64,000 nt of DNA, taken from Colletotrichum lupini. Taxonomy: Eukaryota; Ascomycota; Sordariomycetes; Glomerellales; Glomerellaceae. Of this stretch, positions 1 to 12,532 are shown piece by piece. Within the stretch, counting starts at the first letter, position 1. The number at the start of each line of letters is the position of its first letter. Made by a program: the position numbers and the translations under genes. Location of the stretch: the NCBI RefSeq assembly GCF_023278565.1, contig NC_064679.1, positions 2,666,001 through 2,730,000 on the forward strand, read 5' to 3'. Below the pieces are notes generated by a model, which was not told the DNA's origin, searched no databases, and worked only from the letters and a program-made list of their open reading frames with translations.

Positions 1-59
1 TGTTGGTCTCTTCCCGTTTCACGTCCTTTCCTTCGTACCCGAAACTAATCGTTTACCAG

Positions 60-2258
60 TCGACCCCTGGTTCAACTTCAGAGCAACCAAGTACCTTGTG
101 GCCAATGGATTCACCAAGTTCTGGGACTGGTTCGATGATCGGACATGGCATCCTCTCGGTCGGGTTACTGGAGGAACTCTTTACCCCGGTCTCATGGTGA
201 CCAGCGGCGCCATCTACCACGCACTTCGAGCTCTTACGGTCCCCGTCGATATCCGCAACATCTGCGTTCTTCTGGCGCCAGCTTTCTCCGGCCTTACCGC
301 CTATGCCGCCTACCTTCTTACCAATGAGATGACCACTTCGCCCTCGGCTGGTCTGCTTGCGGCTGTCTTCATGGGCATCTCACCTGGTTACATCTCCCGA
401 TCAGTTGCCGGCAGTTACGACAATGAGGCCATCGCCATTTTCCTTCTTGTCTTCACCTTCTACTTGTGGATCAAGGCATTGAAGCTGGGCTCCATGCTCT
501 GGGGTGCTCTTTGCGCCCTTTTCTACGGCTACATGGTCGCCTCCTGGGGTGGCTACGCCTTCATCACCAACATGCTTCCTCTGCATGCTCTGACCTTGAT
601 CCTCATGGGTAGATACAGCGCCCGTCTCTACGTCAGCTACACCACTTGGTACGCTCTGGGTACATTGGCTAGCATGCAGATCCCCTTCGTCGGCTTCTTG
701 CCCGTCAAGACTAGCGAGCACATGCCCGCTCTTGGTAAGTGAAACGTGAGAGCTTTGTGTCCATGTGAACTAACACGCGCTAGGTGTCTTTGGCTTCCTG
801 CAGCTCGTTGCCTTCATCGACTATGTTAGAGGTGCTATTCCCAGTCGTCAGTTCCAGACCTTCGTCTACACCTTCCTGGCTGCGACATTCGGTCTTGCGC
901 TTGCTGGCTTGGTGGCCTTGACATCGCTCGGATACATCGCCCCTTGGGGAGGTCGTTTCTACTCTCTCTGGGACACTGGCTACGCCAAGATTCACATCCC
1001 GATTATTGCATCAGTCTCTGAGCACCAGCCTACCGCTTGGCCTGCTTTCTTCTTCGACCTGAACATGCTTGTCTGGCTCTTCCCTGCTGGAGTCTACCTT
1101 TGCTTCCAGAACCTCCGGGATGAGCACGTTTTCGTCGTCGTCTACGCCCTCTTTGGCACCTACTTTGCCGGTGTCATGGTGCGTTTGATGCTTACCCTCA
1201 CTCCCATTGTCTGCGTTGCCGCGGCTATGGCGGCATCTCAAATCCTCGACACCTACATGGTCGCCAAGTCCCCCAACCCTGAGGACTACAAGACCGATGA
1301 TGCTGTCGAGGGAGCCTCCAAGAAGGCGGCCAAGCAGAGCGGACTCAAGTCGACCAGCAAGCCGGTCGTCGGTATCTACACCTTCCTCTCCAAGGCTGTC
1401 GTTGTTGGTGGCATGTCCATCTTCCTGCTCCTCTTTGTGCTTCACTGCACTTGGGTCACCTCAAATGCCTACTCTTCGCCCTCTGTCGTCCTTGCCAGCC
1501 GACTGCCCGATGGAAGCCAGCACATTATTGATGATTATCGCGAGGCTTACCAGTGGCTCCGTCAGAACACCAAGGAGGACGCCAAGATCATGTCTTGGTG
1601 GGACTACGGCTACCAGATTGGTGGCATGGCCGACCGTCCCACTCTCGTCGACAACAACACGTGGAACAACACCCACATTGCCACTGTCGGCAAGGCGATG
1701 AGCTCTCGTGAGGAAGTCAGCTACCCCATCATGCGCCAGCACGAAGTCGACTACGTCCTTGTGGTGTTCGGTGGTCTGCTGGGCTACTCCGGTGACGACA
1801 TCAACAAGTTCTTGTGGATGGTCCGTATTGCTGAGGGCATCTGGCCCGAAGAGGTCCAGGAGCGCAAGTTCTTCACCCCCCGTGGAGAGTACAGAGTCGA
1901 TGACCAAGCGACCGACACCATGAAGAACAGCTTGATGTAAGAGAAAAAATACTCCTTCAGTCTGAATTCCTACTAACAATCTCATAGGTACAAGATGTCC
2001 TACTACAACTACAACTCGCTCTTCCCCGCTGGTCAAGCCCAGGACCGCGTCCGTGGCGTTCGTCTCCCGGATGTCGGCCCCAAGCTTGACACCGTTGAGG
2101 AGGCGTTCACCAGTGAGAACTGGATCATTCGCATCTACAAGGTCAAGGATCTTGACAACGTTGGCCGTGACCACCAAGCTGCTGCAGCCTTCGAGAGAGG
2201 TCAGAAGAAGAAGAAGGCCATTAAGAAGCGCGGCCCCAGAGTTCTCAGAGTTGACTAA
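60..2258 (+). CDS. STT3: STT3, catalytic subunit of oligosaccharyltransferase (5' truncated by window edge)
   Basis: STT3 transfers the lipid-linked oligosaccharide to Asn of N-x-S/T sequons in the ER lumen; it is a multi-spanning ER membrane protein. Bases 1-59 look like the end of an intron (CTAAT branch, acceptor CAG at 57-59). Coding exons are 60-734, 784-1936 and 1988-2258, giving 699 complete codons including TAA. Visible family motifs are [13 protein letters not shown] at the first exon, [27 protein letters not shown] (lumenal acidic motif, about 400-435), many hydrophobic segments, the diagnostic WWDYG at 1596-1610, then [11 protein letters not shown]. The last exon ends in a basic tail rich in Lys/Arg. 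The N-terminal exon or exons lie outside the window. Codons are strongly C-ending, as in a well expressed gene. Family assignment is certain; only the missing N terminus is unresolved. Confidence 0.97.
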
Positions 2259-3205
2259 AGAACGGGGACAATAAGGCACTCTGAGGATGTTGCCTCTAGA
2301 GTGCCTCTCAAATTTCTTTGTATTGGGACGGGGATAGGTGGTTCTAGATTCCACATGTAGACACAAAAAGCACGCCTCGGCGAATGTACACTACTTGATC
2401 ATGATTCATTTCGCACCCTTTTTAGGCTACTGTGACTGCCGATATTGACGAAGGTACATGACACTTCATATGTTCTGCCTCAGCAGGCTTGTGGTGTGGT
2501 AAAGATCTGTGAGGCAACAAAAGGCTCATCAGCACACAGGAGTTAGATAAGACGAGAACCGCAAGCAATCAGGACAGGTGAGATAGGTACGTTGTGAGTA
2601 CAGGCTATCTCCATAAGTAACTCGAGAGATCTCCATAGTCCTGATCCCCCAATAGCCACCAAGGTGTTTGATGATGCCGAGGATCTTCAGGATATTCCGT
2701 TTTCTTCGTATCCCTTCTTCTGCTGGTACCACTGAAGCAGCGATTCAACAACGTCAACATGCTGCACGTCAAAAAGATCTAGGAAGCGCCTGCGAATATC
2801 CCTTGCTTCACCGCCCGCCAGGGACTGACTTCGGGATCCTGGAAGAAGAACTTCATAAGGGGAGGAAATCCCCAGCAGGCACCAGAAGCCATCTCAGTAC
2901 CATATTGAGGGCACATGGAATACAAAAAGGTACGTACCTCCCATTTTTCTTTAAGCCTTAGGGTGTTGCCTGATTTCGATTCCTTCTTTTGGTGGTACTT
3001 GAAGTTGTTTTTCCGGGGAAGGAGCGCCCTCAGCGCTCTTTCCATGGTGTTGCACCTGTGACCTGCCTCACCACAACAACCCTTCTAGATCTGTGGCACC
3101 GATAGCTTTCCTTTCAACCCTCCCCAAACTTATTCCAACTTGCTTACAGGCGCCCCATCCAGGAAATTGCCGATTCTACTGGAAACCACGGGATACTCTA
3201 AGAGC
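2259..3205. other. Intergenic: STT3 3' region and upstream region of the next gene
   Basis: Holds the STT3 3' untranslated region and the presumed promoter of the gene starting at 3206. Short open frames here have no recognisable domain and no coding-like codon bias. No RNA gene or repeat was seen. Confidence 0.5.
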
Positions 3206-5975
3206 ATGGCACCAAAGGAGAGGCCTCTAGCCTCGAGGGCTGGAGGAACAGACTCCTCTCGGCATCGTTGTGAGGCATTCCCATTCGTAATTTGAGGTTC
3301 GGTTACCGGGGTACTGATATTGCAAGCAGCGGCACGCAATGACGCCCCTCATCACCATCAGCCGTCGGACGGTCAGCACGAGCGTCAGAGACGACTTGTC
3401 GGAGCACCTCCCCGAAGACGCATCAGATCCAGTCGCGCTTCTGGCCGTTTCAAGGGACTTTCGCAGTCCGAATCGACTTACTCTGATGTCTACTCAGCCT
3501 CGCAACGCTGCCAATCTGTCTGCTTTGATACGTCGGAAGCCGCGACTGCTACACCCCCCATGTATGCGTGCTCTTCGGCAGCCTTCACCCAGAGCCGCTT
3601 CAAGCTCACTCCCGAATCGCTTTCGGGTTGCCATGTGGAAGAGGCCTTTCTTGCGAAGCCTGCAGAACTTCAGAAAGATGTCGAGACGGAGGCCTCGGAT
3701 AGAACCATCACCGCAGCCACTTGTCAAGAGTCACGATGTGGAAAGCATGCGTCGCATTATCATCGCCAGGATACCAGACGGGACACCAAGCGCGGCAGAA
3801 ACGAGGCATCTTGCGACTAGGCGTCCGAGATCGCAGTCCATATCGACGACAACACCGATGGGTTCTATTGTTTGGGCTGTGGCATTCGCCGATCTGACGA
3901 GCAACACAAGATCCGCAAGTTTAGAGCTGGAGACCCGGCTTGGCGCAACTTCTGCAAACCCTGCCACGAGAAGCACCTAACCAGCGAGGATGGCAAGATG
4001 GTGAAGGCAAATGGTAACTTTTGCTTCGGCTGTGGGTTTGCCCGCTCGTCTCACTTCAACAGGGAGAATCCCATCAAGCCCAGCAAAAAGCCGGCCAAGA
4101 ACTTTTGTGCTCATTGCATGAAACGTCTTTCCAAGAGAGCAGTCATTCCGACAGAGACCTTGCTTGGTAGCGTGAGTATTACCATTACTACACCCAACAG
4201 CTCTAGACACTAACGATGTCCAGTCTTCCGATGAGAGTGACACGGAATCGGATTTGCACGAGTTTGACGCAGATCAATATGGTGAACAGAACCCAGATCA
4301 TGCCAGTCGTTCTCGCACCGCGCCCCAGCAGGAGAAGGCAGAGCCGAAGAAAGATGCCACAGACTGTTTTGTTGAGTGCAACAAATCTGGAAACGAGTTG
4401 GATGAGCTTTCTCCATCAGAGTCTGTTCAAAAGCGACTGAGAAAGCGCCGTTCTGCTCGAGCAAGCGATGCAGTGCCTCTGGGAGAGGTTCAGCCCAAGT
4501 CTCATTGCTCTACGACCCGTCATAATGATGATCTTGCGAACAACGTCGTCGCAGCGAGCACTGGCCATAAGGCTCCTTCGGTTGAGGACGTTCCTGATAC
4601 TGAAGCGAATTCACAACCCGAAGACGACATGCCTGCCAACTCTTGCCGCTCGCCGGCCTCAGACCGTTCCACCTCTCTCAAGGCCGCGCCTGTTACACCA
4701 GTTCAAACGATATCACAGGCTATAGCCAACGAAGATTCCCTTCATCCCGGCCCGCCCCTGGACTCGGGAACCGGTTCACCTTCCAAGCGAGCAAGATTCA
4801 GCGAGCGTGTCGAGGTCCGCACATCTCCGACTTTCTGGCAGCGAGAGCATCCCGAGGGTGATAACCCATATGCGCAGTTCCAACACGAGCAATACAACGA
4901 TGATCTCCGTGATGGAAAGAAGGCTGTTCCCCTCAAAGATCCACTGAGAGACCCTGATGGCAGGACTGCAGGAAGGCTCTATGTGCCCTTGTGCAGCATC
5001 GACGACCATAGCTTCAACTCTTGGAGCAACGAGGGTGCGGCAGGATGGGATGATTTTGCTGCGAGATTCACATCCAACTCAACCAAGGTCTCTGGTAACA
5101 ACCCGCTTCATTCCAGCGCTTTATATACCTCCGGAGGAAACCTGCCGCGGGATTGTTCCACCAGCAATAATGATCAGTATCGTCTCACCGGAGATCGATC
5201 GAATCCAAACAAGCGACAGAAGCAGCCTCAAGGCTCCGGCGATTTCTCCTACGGCCAGGGCAAAGAGAATCAGCCATGCCCGCCTAGTCCTATCGCGCCA
5301 ACTGGCTGGGGTTCGCTGCACGATTACTTTGATGACAACCACAATTTCGAGAACCATCACGCCTCGAACTGGTCATCCCGCCGCGATGCTCGTCGCACTG
5401 AGCGAAACCATGGCCCATGTGCTAATCAAAACGGTTCCTTCCGCAATACACAAGATCCATATCCCAGTTGGGATCACCAGGCAGACGGTGCACATAATCT
5501 TTTCGGTTCCTTCAGGCATCCTGACGACTACGATTCTTTCGGAAGACTCGGCTTCAATTCATCATATGATTCAAATGATCATGGGCGATATTCTGGAGAG
5601 GATGGCTTCCATCACGGCAACTACGGTTCTGCTTCCGCTCATCAGCAATACTACCAGGGCGACCAATCAACTCCACCGAAAAAGAAGCAACATGGCTTTG
5701 ATTTTGGTGCTTCTGACACCCAAGAGAACCTTCACACTCGCTCCTCTTACAACTTCTCTGGTCATACGACTAACCAAGATACGACGACCAGGAACGGTGC
5801 TTCGTGTGGTATCGAAATCCCGTTCAAGTCATCAACCGCGAGCAACGACGCCCTTCAAGAGCCCAAGCTTCCTCCTATCGGCATTGTCATGGAGATTCCG
5901 GATGACATGTCCGACAGCGATGTCCACACCCTTCTCATCCCTGGCTGCGACGACTATGTTCCCATGGCGTACTGA
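3206..5975 (+). CDS. Large disordered protein with tandem CxxC zinc-binding module, function unknown
   Basis: Proposed exons are 3206-3269, 3327 (or 3330)-3737, 3837-4171 and 4224-5975, about 853 aa. The start ATG at 3206 lies in the same frame as the long second exon, and GTGAGG at 3270 is a good donor. The third intron (4172-4223) has a clear GTGAGT donor and CTAAC branch. The second intron is less certain: the frame contains TAG at 3818-3820, and a GTGGAA donor at 3738 with CAG at 3834-3836 removes it in frame. The third exon encodes two related modules, FYCLGCGIRRS...NFCKPCHEKH and FCFGCGFARS...NFCAHCMKRL, i.e. four CxxC pairs that probably bind two zinc ions. The rest is low-complexity, rich in Ser, Asp, Asn, His and Gln, and ends in a conserved-looking acidic tail. 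A nuclear regulatory or RNA-binding role is a guess; I do not recognise the family by name. Confidence 0.72.
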
Positions 5976-7316
5976 GCTCGGATTGGCTGACAGTTATTTG
6001 TCGCCCAGAGCAGCTTTACAGCTTATTTTTACTGATTCTTTCATCATGTCTGAACTTCAACGATCGAGGATCGTTTGCGAACTTGTCACCAGCAAAAAAA
6101 CTACAGACGGCATCACGACTATGTGACGACGGACCGATATTGTCGACCTAACATTCTGCCTGCAAACAGATTTGCAGAATCTTGCTATGGAATACTCCAA
6201 CTTTTGTTTCGCTTGTCTTTTTTACGTACTTTCCTCCAGCTGGCCACTTCCCCTTACGCCATTACCCCTTTTCGACAAACACCGCTAATTTCATACCCCT
6301 TTTGTTGCTCTCATTTCTTTTCCCCGTACACCTTTTTGGCACGCTTCGCCACAAGGCGATTTGCTACGAGGTATGAGAGGAGACGCTCTTGACCATAAAT
6401 CGTCAGTAAGCAAGACTACATCACCATTCAACGGGATCTCTTTCCGATACGATCGGACGCAACCTCGTGGTTTTACCATAGCCGAAAACCCAGAGACGCA
6501 GCTTGCAGAGGTTTGGTTTGGGAATACTGTTAATTGGAGAAGCATCGATTCCACTTCGGTGATGGTTTTCGCCTTGTGCCTGCGAATTTGGGCAACGTTT
6601 CCGTTGAGTTTGGGAATCATTATTCATTTGGACCATGGCTCCGACTCACTCTGGATGATTGAGAGTTTTATCAAGTCGTCGTGCAGGAGTGGTTGACCCT
6701 GTCTACTCCGGGAGGAAAGAAGATCAAAGACGACTACGAGAGTGTTCACTTGTACTTAGTTAGTAACACAACCAGAAATGCGACGAAAATTTCATAGACG
6801 AATCGCTTTAGTGTTGCAACACTCCGAAGTGATGATATGGGTGTTGATGTCGAGGGTTATTCGTCCCTCAGGCGAGCCAAAGAGCCTCCCCGAGGAGCGA
6901 AAAGGGCCAGAGCTGCAGAGAATAGCACCGGGATCTATCGATGTGACAATATCAAGTTTGGGCCATCGTTACCCCAAAGCAACGGATTCTATTCTCCGAT
7001 GGGGCGCCTCCACCTCAAGACATCAAGATGAAAAGGCAGTCTGCGATGAGAACCTCTCCTCTCTTTCGCCTCTCTGTCTCTTGCCTCCCGAGCCCCGACA
7101 ATGCATATCGACAAGTCCCCTTTAAGAACATTTGTGGGAACGATTGGAAACCATCGACGCCAAAGACAGGTCTAGCAAGCTCAAAGGTTCAAAAGACCCA
7201 ATTGAATTATTCAACCGAAATAGTATGAAACAAGAAATGACAATACACATGTGGATATATATTGCCGAGCATAGAAACAAAAAGGTATTGTAGACTCTTG
7301 ACACACACACATCTCT
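5976..7316. other. Intergenic between convergent genes
   Basis: Tail-to-tail spacer holding the 3' ends of the zinc-module gene (+) and the membrane-protein gene (-). Open frames around 6291-6696 overlap on both strands and show no domain. I see no gene here. Confidence 0.45.
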
Positions 7317-8874
7317 CTACGGCTTCCTCCGCGGTCCGGCTTGCTCAATGGCCGCGTCCAACGCCATCTCCTCCTCTTCTAGCCTCCGGATCTCGTCCTC
7401 CGTCATGCCGTCCTCAATCAGATGCGATACGTTGGAATTTACGTTGGGCGTTGACGAACGCGGACCGCCGGCGCCGCTGCGGGTCATGTCCTCGACTGAC
7501 CGCGAGGCGGTGGACATGTTTTCCTCTCGGTATGGTGCAAAAGGAGGCTGGTGGTGATCCGTGGCACTGACGGCTGAGGCAGGTGCTGCTGCTGCGGTGG
7601 TGGTCTCAAAAGCGTCGTTAGGATCGTCTTGATGCAGTTCCCGAGAGAGGTGGTGCTGTTCCTGAGGTTGCGACTGCTGCTGGTGAAGCTGGTGCTGGGA
7701 GTGCTGGTGCTGCCCATCGTCCGTGTACGGGGAGTGCGGCGATTCGGTCACCCTGGCGTGGGTCTCCTTGTCGGCGAGGTACTCGTGGGGGTTGTGGCCG
7801 GGGCCGTATGCGCCGTCCGAGACGTGGTCAGCGCGGCGGCGACGGCGGCGGAGGCAGAACCATATTAGGAACGCGATGAGGGCGAGGCCGAGAACACTCC
7901 CGATGACGATGCCGGCGATGGCACCAGGCGCGAGACCTCCGTTGCCGCCGCCACCACCATTACTACTGCCGCTGCCGCTGCTGGAACCGCCGCTGATGGT
8001 TGATTGTGATGCATCAGGATTGAGAGAGGCCGTGGAGGAGGCTGCTGCTTGAGTAGTGGTTGTTGGTAGCGGTGATGTTGAGTCACTTTCGTCTTCACTG
8101 CCGACTCTCTCTACTTCACTGGCACCGCGTTTATCCGCAAGTTTTCCGACTGCCTGGTCATACTCCACAGACGGATAGGTTCCAGTGAAGACGGCAAAAG
8201 CCCCGCTGGTCGTCGTGCCTGATTTGGTTTCTGATGTCCACTGAAGCTCAATATACATAGTGGAACCTGAGTAGGTTGCCATCTTCTTGGCCTCTATCGG
8301 CAAGACAAGAGTCTCGTTGCCGAGGATCACTGTTGTTCGATGTCAGCAGCTGAAATTGAGCAAGACTGACGCGAGCGATCTTGGAAGATATCCACGAATC
8401 TGGGCACGGAGGCAACTCACTTGCATATGTTTCTTGACGTTTTACAGCGGGAGCTGTCGGCGGTGCGAAACCTGCCGAGCTCCTCCCAGAAACCGCTCCA
8501 GGGTTCTCCTGACTTGGAAACGCTTCCATAATGAGTGACTCTGTTTCTTCATTCGATTTTGCCAACCAAGAGGCCTTGCTGAGCTTGACTCCGCTGGCCA
8601 GCTTCCACCCAATAGTTTGGAATGTGCGGTCCACCGTGATGACGTACGATGTTGAGTCGTGTGAACTGAAGGTAGTGGTGTTGAATGTGATTTTCTTCCC
8701 CTCCTGGTCCGTGGTTGACCTTGTCGGATCTCCCAAATTGGATGTGAAGTCAATACCACTGGAAGCTTCGCCCTCGAAGGCGACGTTGCCATTCTCGCCG
8801 CCGCTGTTGATGACAATGCGCGCCTTTTCGGATGTGTCATCGCGACTTAGCTGAACAGGCGCTGGATATGACAT
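7317..8874 (-). CDS. Single-pass membrane protein with Gly/Ser-rich stalk, fungal hypothetical
   Basis: Exons 8874-8421 and 8329-7317 join in phase 1 (donor GTGAGT at 8420, acceptor CAG ending at 8330) to give 488 aa. The N-terminal 230 residues form an all-beta-looking domain (VINSGGENGNVAFEG, VITVDRTFQTIGWKL, MYIELQWTSE). Then follow a Ser/Thr/Gly-rich linker (about 232-285), one strong membrane helix at about 285-311 (APGAIAGIVIGSVLGLALIA), a run of six Arg as stop-transfer signal and a cytoplasmic tail rich in His/Gln/Pro and acidic residues. This organisation resembles fungal surface sensors or Mid2/WSC-like proteins, but there is no WSC cysteine motif and no N-terminal signal peptide at the chosen ATG. 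The helix probably acts as a signal anchor. Function is unknown; the gene model is good. Confidence 0.8.
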
Positions 8875-11800
8875 GTTGTGATGTCTGTCGTTCTTCCCAG
8901 CAGTCTACTTGTATGCTATGTGTGTAGCGTTCGCCTCGATGATTGCGCCACTCGAGTCTGTTGGCGTCGGCTATGTTTGATAGGATCGTATCTCCGGCTT
9001 TAGTCGTGCTCGTTTCTCTATGCTGAATCGACCAAAATGTCCAAAATCTTTCCCAGACTGTGATTCCCTTGATATTCTTCTCGTCGAGGGAAATATCCCG
9101 TCACCTTACAAAAAGTGTAAATGAGATGAAGTGAAGCAAGAAGTGAAGACAATGCGGGAAACGAAGTAAGCAGAAATGGAGAAAGTGAGTGGCCAGGCTG
9201 AGAGAGAGAGGTGGGAAGGTCAGAGAGAAGAAAGCCACCGAGGCGTGTAAGACGGAGAAGAAATGAGACAAGTCGGTAGGACAGAGACACAGACAGATGC
9301 AATACCAACCTAGCAACCTTGGGGCTGACAAAGATCAACGAGACGGGCGCCTTTTCTCGTTGGTCAGGTCCCGGCCGGTTTGCTGCTGCTGACCGGGGGG
9401 GAGGGGGAAGAAGGAGAAGGGGCTCGGGCTCTTGCGCGCGCGCTTTCGTTACCGAGAGCAAAGGTCTATTGTCAGGGTTCGCGAGCTTTCTTTCGCTTCT
9501 TCGCTTCCCTCGCCTTTTGCAGTCTGTTAGTCGTCTCCCGATGCAAGTGCAGGTGCAGGGATTCGAGGGGATGGATCTGCGCTACGCCAACTACAACAAG
9601 CCACGCCGCCAAGGCAGCGCCGCCCAAAGAAATGAGGGAGGAATGGATCCGCGGGTGGTCGAAGGTCAGATTGACAATATGAATACCGTTCGCCGCCGCC
9701 TGTCCGTTCTTGATGGTTGATGTGCTTGCTATGGCTGGATATTTAGAGTGAGGCACTGTACATTCCCTCGCGAGGCACCTTTGTTGGTGGTTGAGGCTGA
9801 GGTTGGAGTGCTTGGTATCAGCTAGACTGTCTACATGGTGTACCTTAGGTAAGTAGTAGGAAAGACGAAGACGGTCATGAGGTGCAAAGGGTCCTTTCCT
9901 CGTCTCCCAACTTCGAAACGGAGTACATCTTGACAATATCTTGCAAGGAAACGACTGATGCGTGCGTGCCTACCAACCGGGTGGGTCTGTCCAACAGGCA
10001 GCTCGACGCAGGGTTGGGAATGCCAAAGAACCCCCCAAACGTCTCCTTCATCTCTCACCTCTCTTCTCTCCCTTTGGATGATCAGTCTACACTATCCTTC
10101 TCGATTGAGAACCCCACCCACGATTCCAGGATCGGCACACTGGACTGGTCAGATGTTACACTGCAGCAGCAACAAGTGCTGAGTGCAATCACCAGTATGC
10201 TCCGCCACCAACCTGCCTCGATGGTGACGCCATCCCCAGAACACAAGACGGAGAGGGGCAGCACAGACTGCTTCTGGACACCATACTCAGTCGAATTATT
10301 CCATCTCAACGGAAGCCAACATGGCCATTGACATCTCCGGAATTTAAGGTGTTCAGTGCAAGAGGAGAGAACGGGAGACGAAAAGACACAGAGAATGGCA
10401 GAGAGAGGTCGTGCGTGGTAAGGCTGGAGAAAAGCGGGCCACGCTTCCAACGCTAAACCCTGGGGGAGCCACAGCCCCAGCCCCACCGGTCAGCAAATAA
10501 GCACCATCCAATGGAACGCGGCGCAGGCAACACACCAGGGACCTGAGGTGATGCTATTAATTGAAACAAAAAGAAGAGGCGCCGCCGCCGCCCCCCTGCA
10601 GACATGCACACCAACGTCTCTCTAAGGAGTACTTCCATGGAAGCAGCCCAAGTTCCAACCAACCTGCCAACCCAAAGACGGACAAGACAGACGACGACCC
10701 CTACCGTTTGATGGAAACCCGCCAACGGTCTAGCGCTACCGCACGCTGAGCTGCTAGTGCCGCTGCGGCTGATGTGAGCTTTGCCCAACCCGCCTTAGGC
10801 CTTGGACGCTCACCGGGGCGATGCCCACCTCGACAGTCGACACCAAATCCTTCTCCCGCTGCCGTCGCCGACGATATGCAGTCTCTCAATACCACCTCTG
10901 CTCCATGCCGTGGTCAGGCTCTCATCACTCTCAGACCGGCGGGTGGTGACATGGGCCTACGTATGCCGTGGACCATGTCATTAAAACAAAGTAAGCTTCC
11001 TCTTCAAGCTTTCCCGCTGCTGTCCATACTCTAACGGTCTGACCTCGTTCCCTCGCACGGTTACTCGATGTCAAGCCCCGACCGAGGCTTACTTCAGATG
11101 CTGCTCGGTGGATAAGAGCCATCCCATTCCAAACCGAAGAATGTCACCCGGTTTCCAAAACACGCTTCGTCTGTACCGAAAGCTCGCGAAAAGCACTCTA
11201 AGATGAAGAGACGACACACTTCTCTTCTCCATGCCATCCCATGTTCCCAAAAGTCCAATTCCCCCTCCCCCACCCGCTACGTCGCATCGTCCACACCCTC
11301 TTCTCTGCTGCCTGCCGATCCTACCACACCAACCCGGGCTCTGCGGCCTGCCTAACAAATCCCTGTCCCGAAGCTCCCACAGCTCCACCCAATGCGCTCG
11401 ATGCCAACAGCGGCGCATGTAAGCCAACATCCAACAACGACGAAACATGCCACACGCACACAAGATCCCAACTTCCAACGGGCGCGTCGCGAGAAGAAAA
11501 CGATATCCCACTTTCCGAGCGAGCGTCTCGCCTGGTCAAGGCCTTTATGCACATTGTTGGCTTCGTCGGCGCATGTTTGCTATTACGGGCCCTTTGTAAT
11601 AGGGACACATCCAGACGCGTGCAAGACGACGCGCTCATTACGACGAACACATTAATTGAGAATCGCATGTGCGGAATGGCGTAGCAGTTGCTCAGTGACC
11701 TGACCAACTCTGTTCCTTCTTGTCCCTTTTGCTGCCCCTATCCGTCACTCTGGCGCCCGTTTCCCCCCGTCGCATGCAAGCACCTGCCAACAGACCCCCA

Positions 11801-12532
11801 ATGTGATACATATCTATAGATAGATTGCCAAAAAGAAGCCATTCATGGTGACCGGACCAACAGGCGCAACAAAGGAACCCAGTTTGTAATTTTCACAGGA
11901 CTCACACGCCCGGCCATATTCCCATATCCGGAGACGGACATCCGGAAGAAGTTTCCACGATTCTCACCTCGCCTCAGCTCACAACTTACGCACAACCTTC
12001 AGAGCTTCCCCGTATCCTGACATCAACCACGTCGTCAGTTCCCTTGATCCACAAAAAAGTACTTCTCGAAAGTTCAAAAGACGTTAAAGGTTTTACACCT
12101 TCATCTCTCTCTTTGTATTACTTTGCAACCGTCCTCGCAGACAGTCTAAAATAGAATTATATACTCGAACGGGGGAGGTCTATGATGGCTTTGTAGTCAG
12201 TTAGTGAGAACCAATTTCCCAAAACGCTACCCAAGAGAAAACCACAACCAGCATCCTTCACCTCTCCCTCTCCCTTCCTCCCCGAGATCATACAACAGAC
12301 ATCGTGATCGGCTGTCCTTTGTAAACATTGTAAACACGCCCTTGTCAGGGACGGGAACCAGGGCTACACCAGCAAACATCTTGCTCAAGCAACAAGACAG
12401 AGCAAAGTACTGCGGCACCATCGTACGGAGACAAAGTCCCGATTTCGCTTCCAAACAAGATTAAACTCATACGCCACCAAAAGCTATGCCCCATGCTCGC
12501 TTGCTCCCCCCATGTCGGGGGCCGGGAACATT
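8875..12532. other. Intergenic, 3.7 kb, no gene recognised
   Basis: Upstream region of the membrane-protein gene (-) and downstream region of the DUF726 gene (-). It contains GA/CT-rich tracts (about 9180-9260 and 9400-9450). Several open frames up to 149 codons overlap one another on both strands, without domains or consistent codon bias. The minus-strand frame 9472-9936 has one hydrophobic stretch but no convincing start or splice context. Confidence 0.45.

Noticed and set aside
1461..2366. 301-codon minus-strand frame opposite STT3
   Set aside because: Antisense shadow of conserved STT3 coding sequence.
3339..3980. 213-codon frame starting ATG at 3339
   Set aside because: It overlaps the zinc-module gene in another frame. 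The alternative frame connects to the ATG at 3206 and to the CxxC module, and its codons look more coding.
4957..6126. 389-codon plus-strand frame
   Set aside because: Shadow of the last exon of the zinc-module gene in a different frame; Ile/Thr-rich, with no motif.
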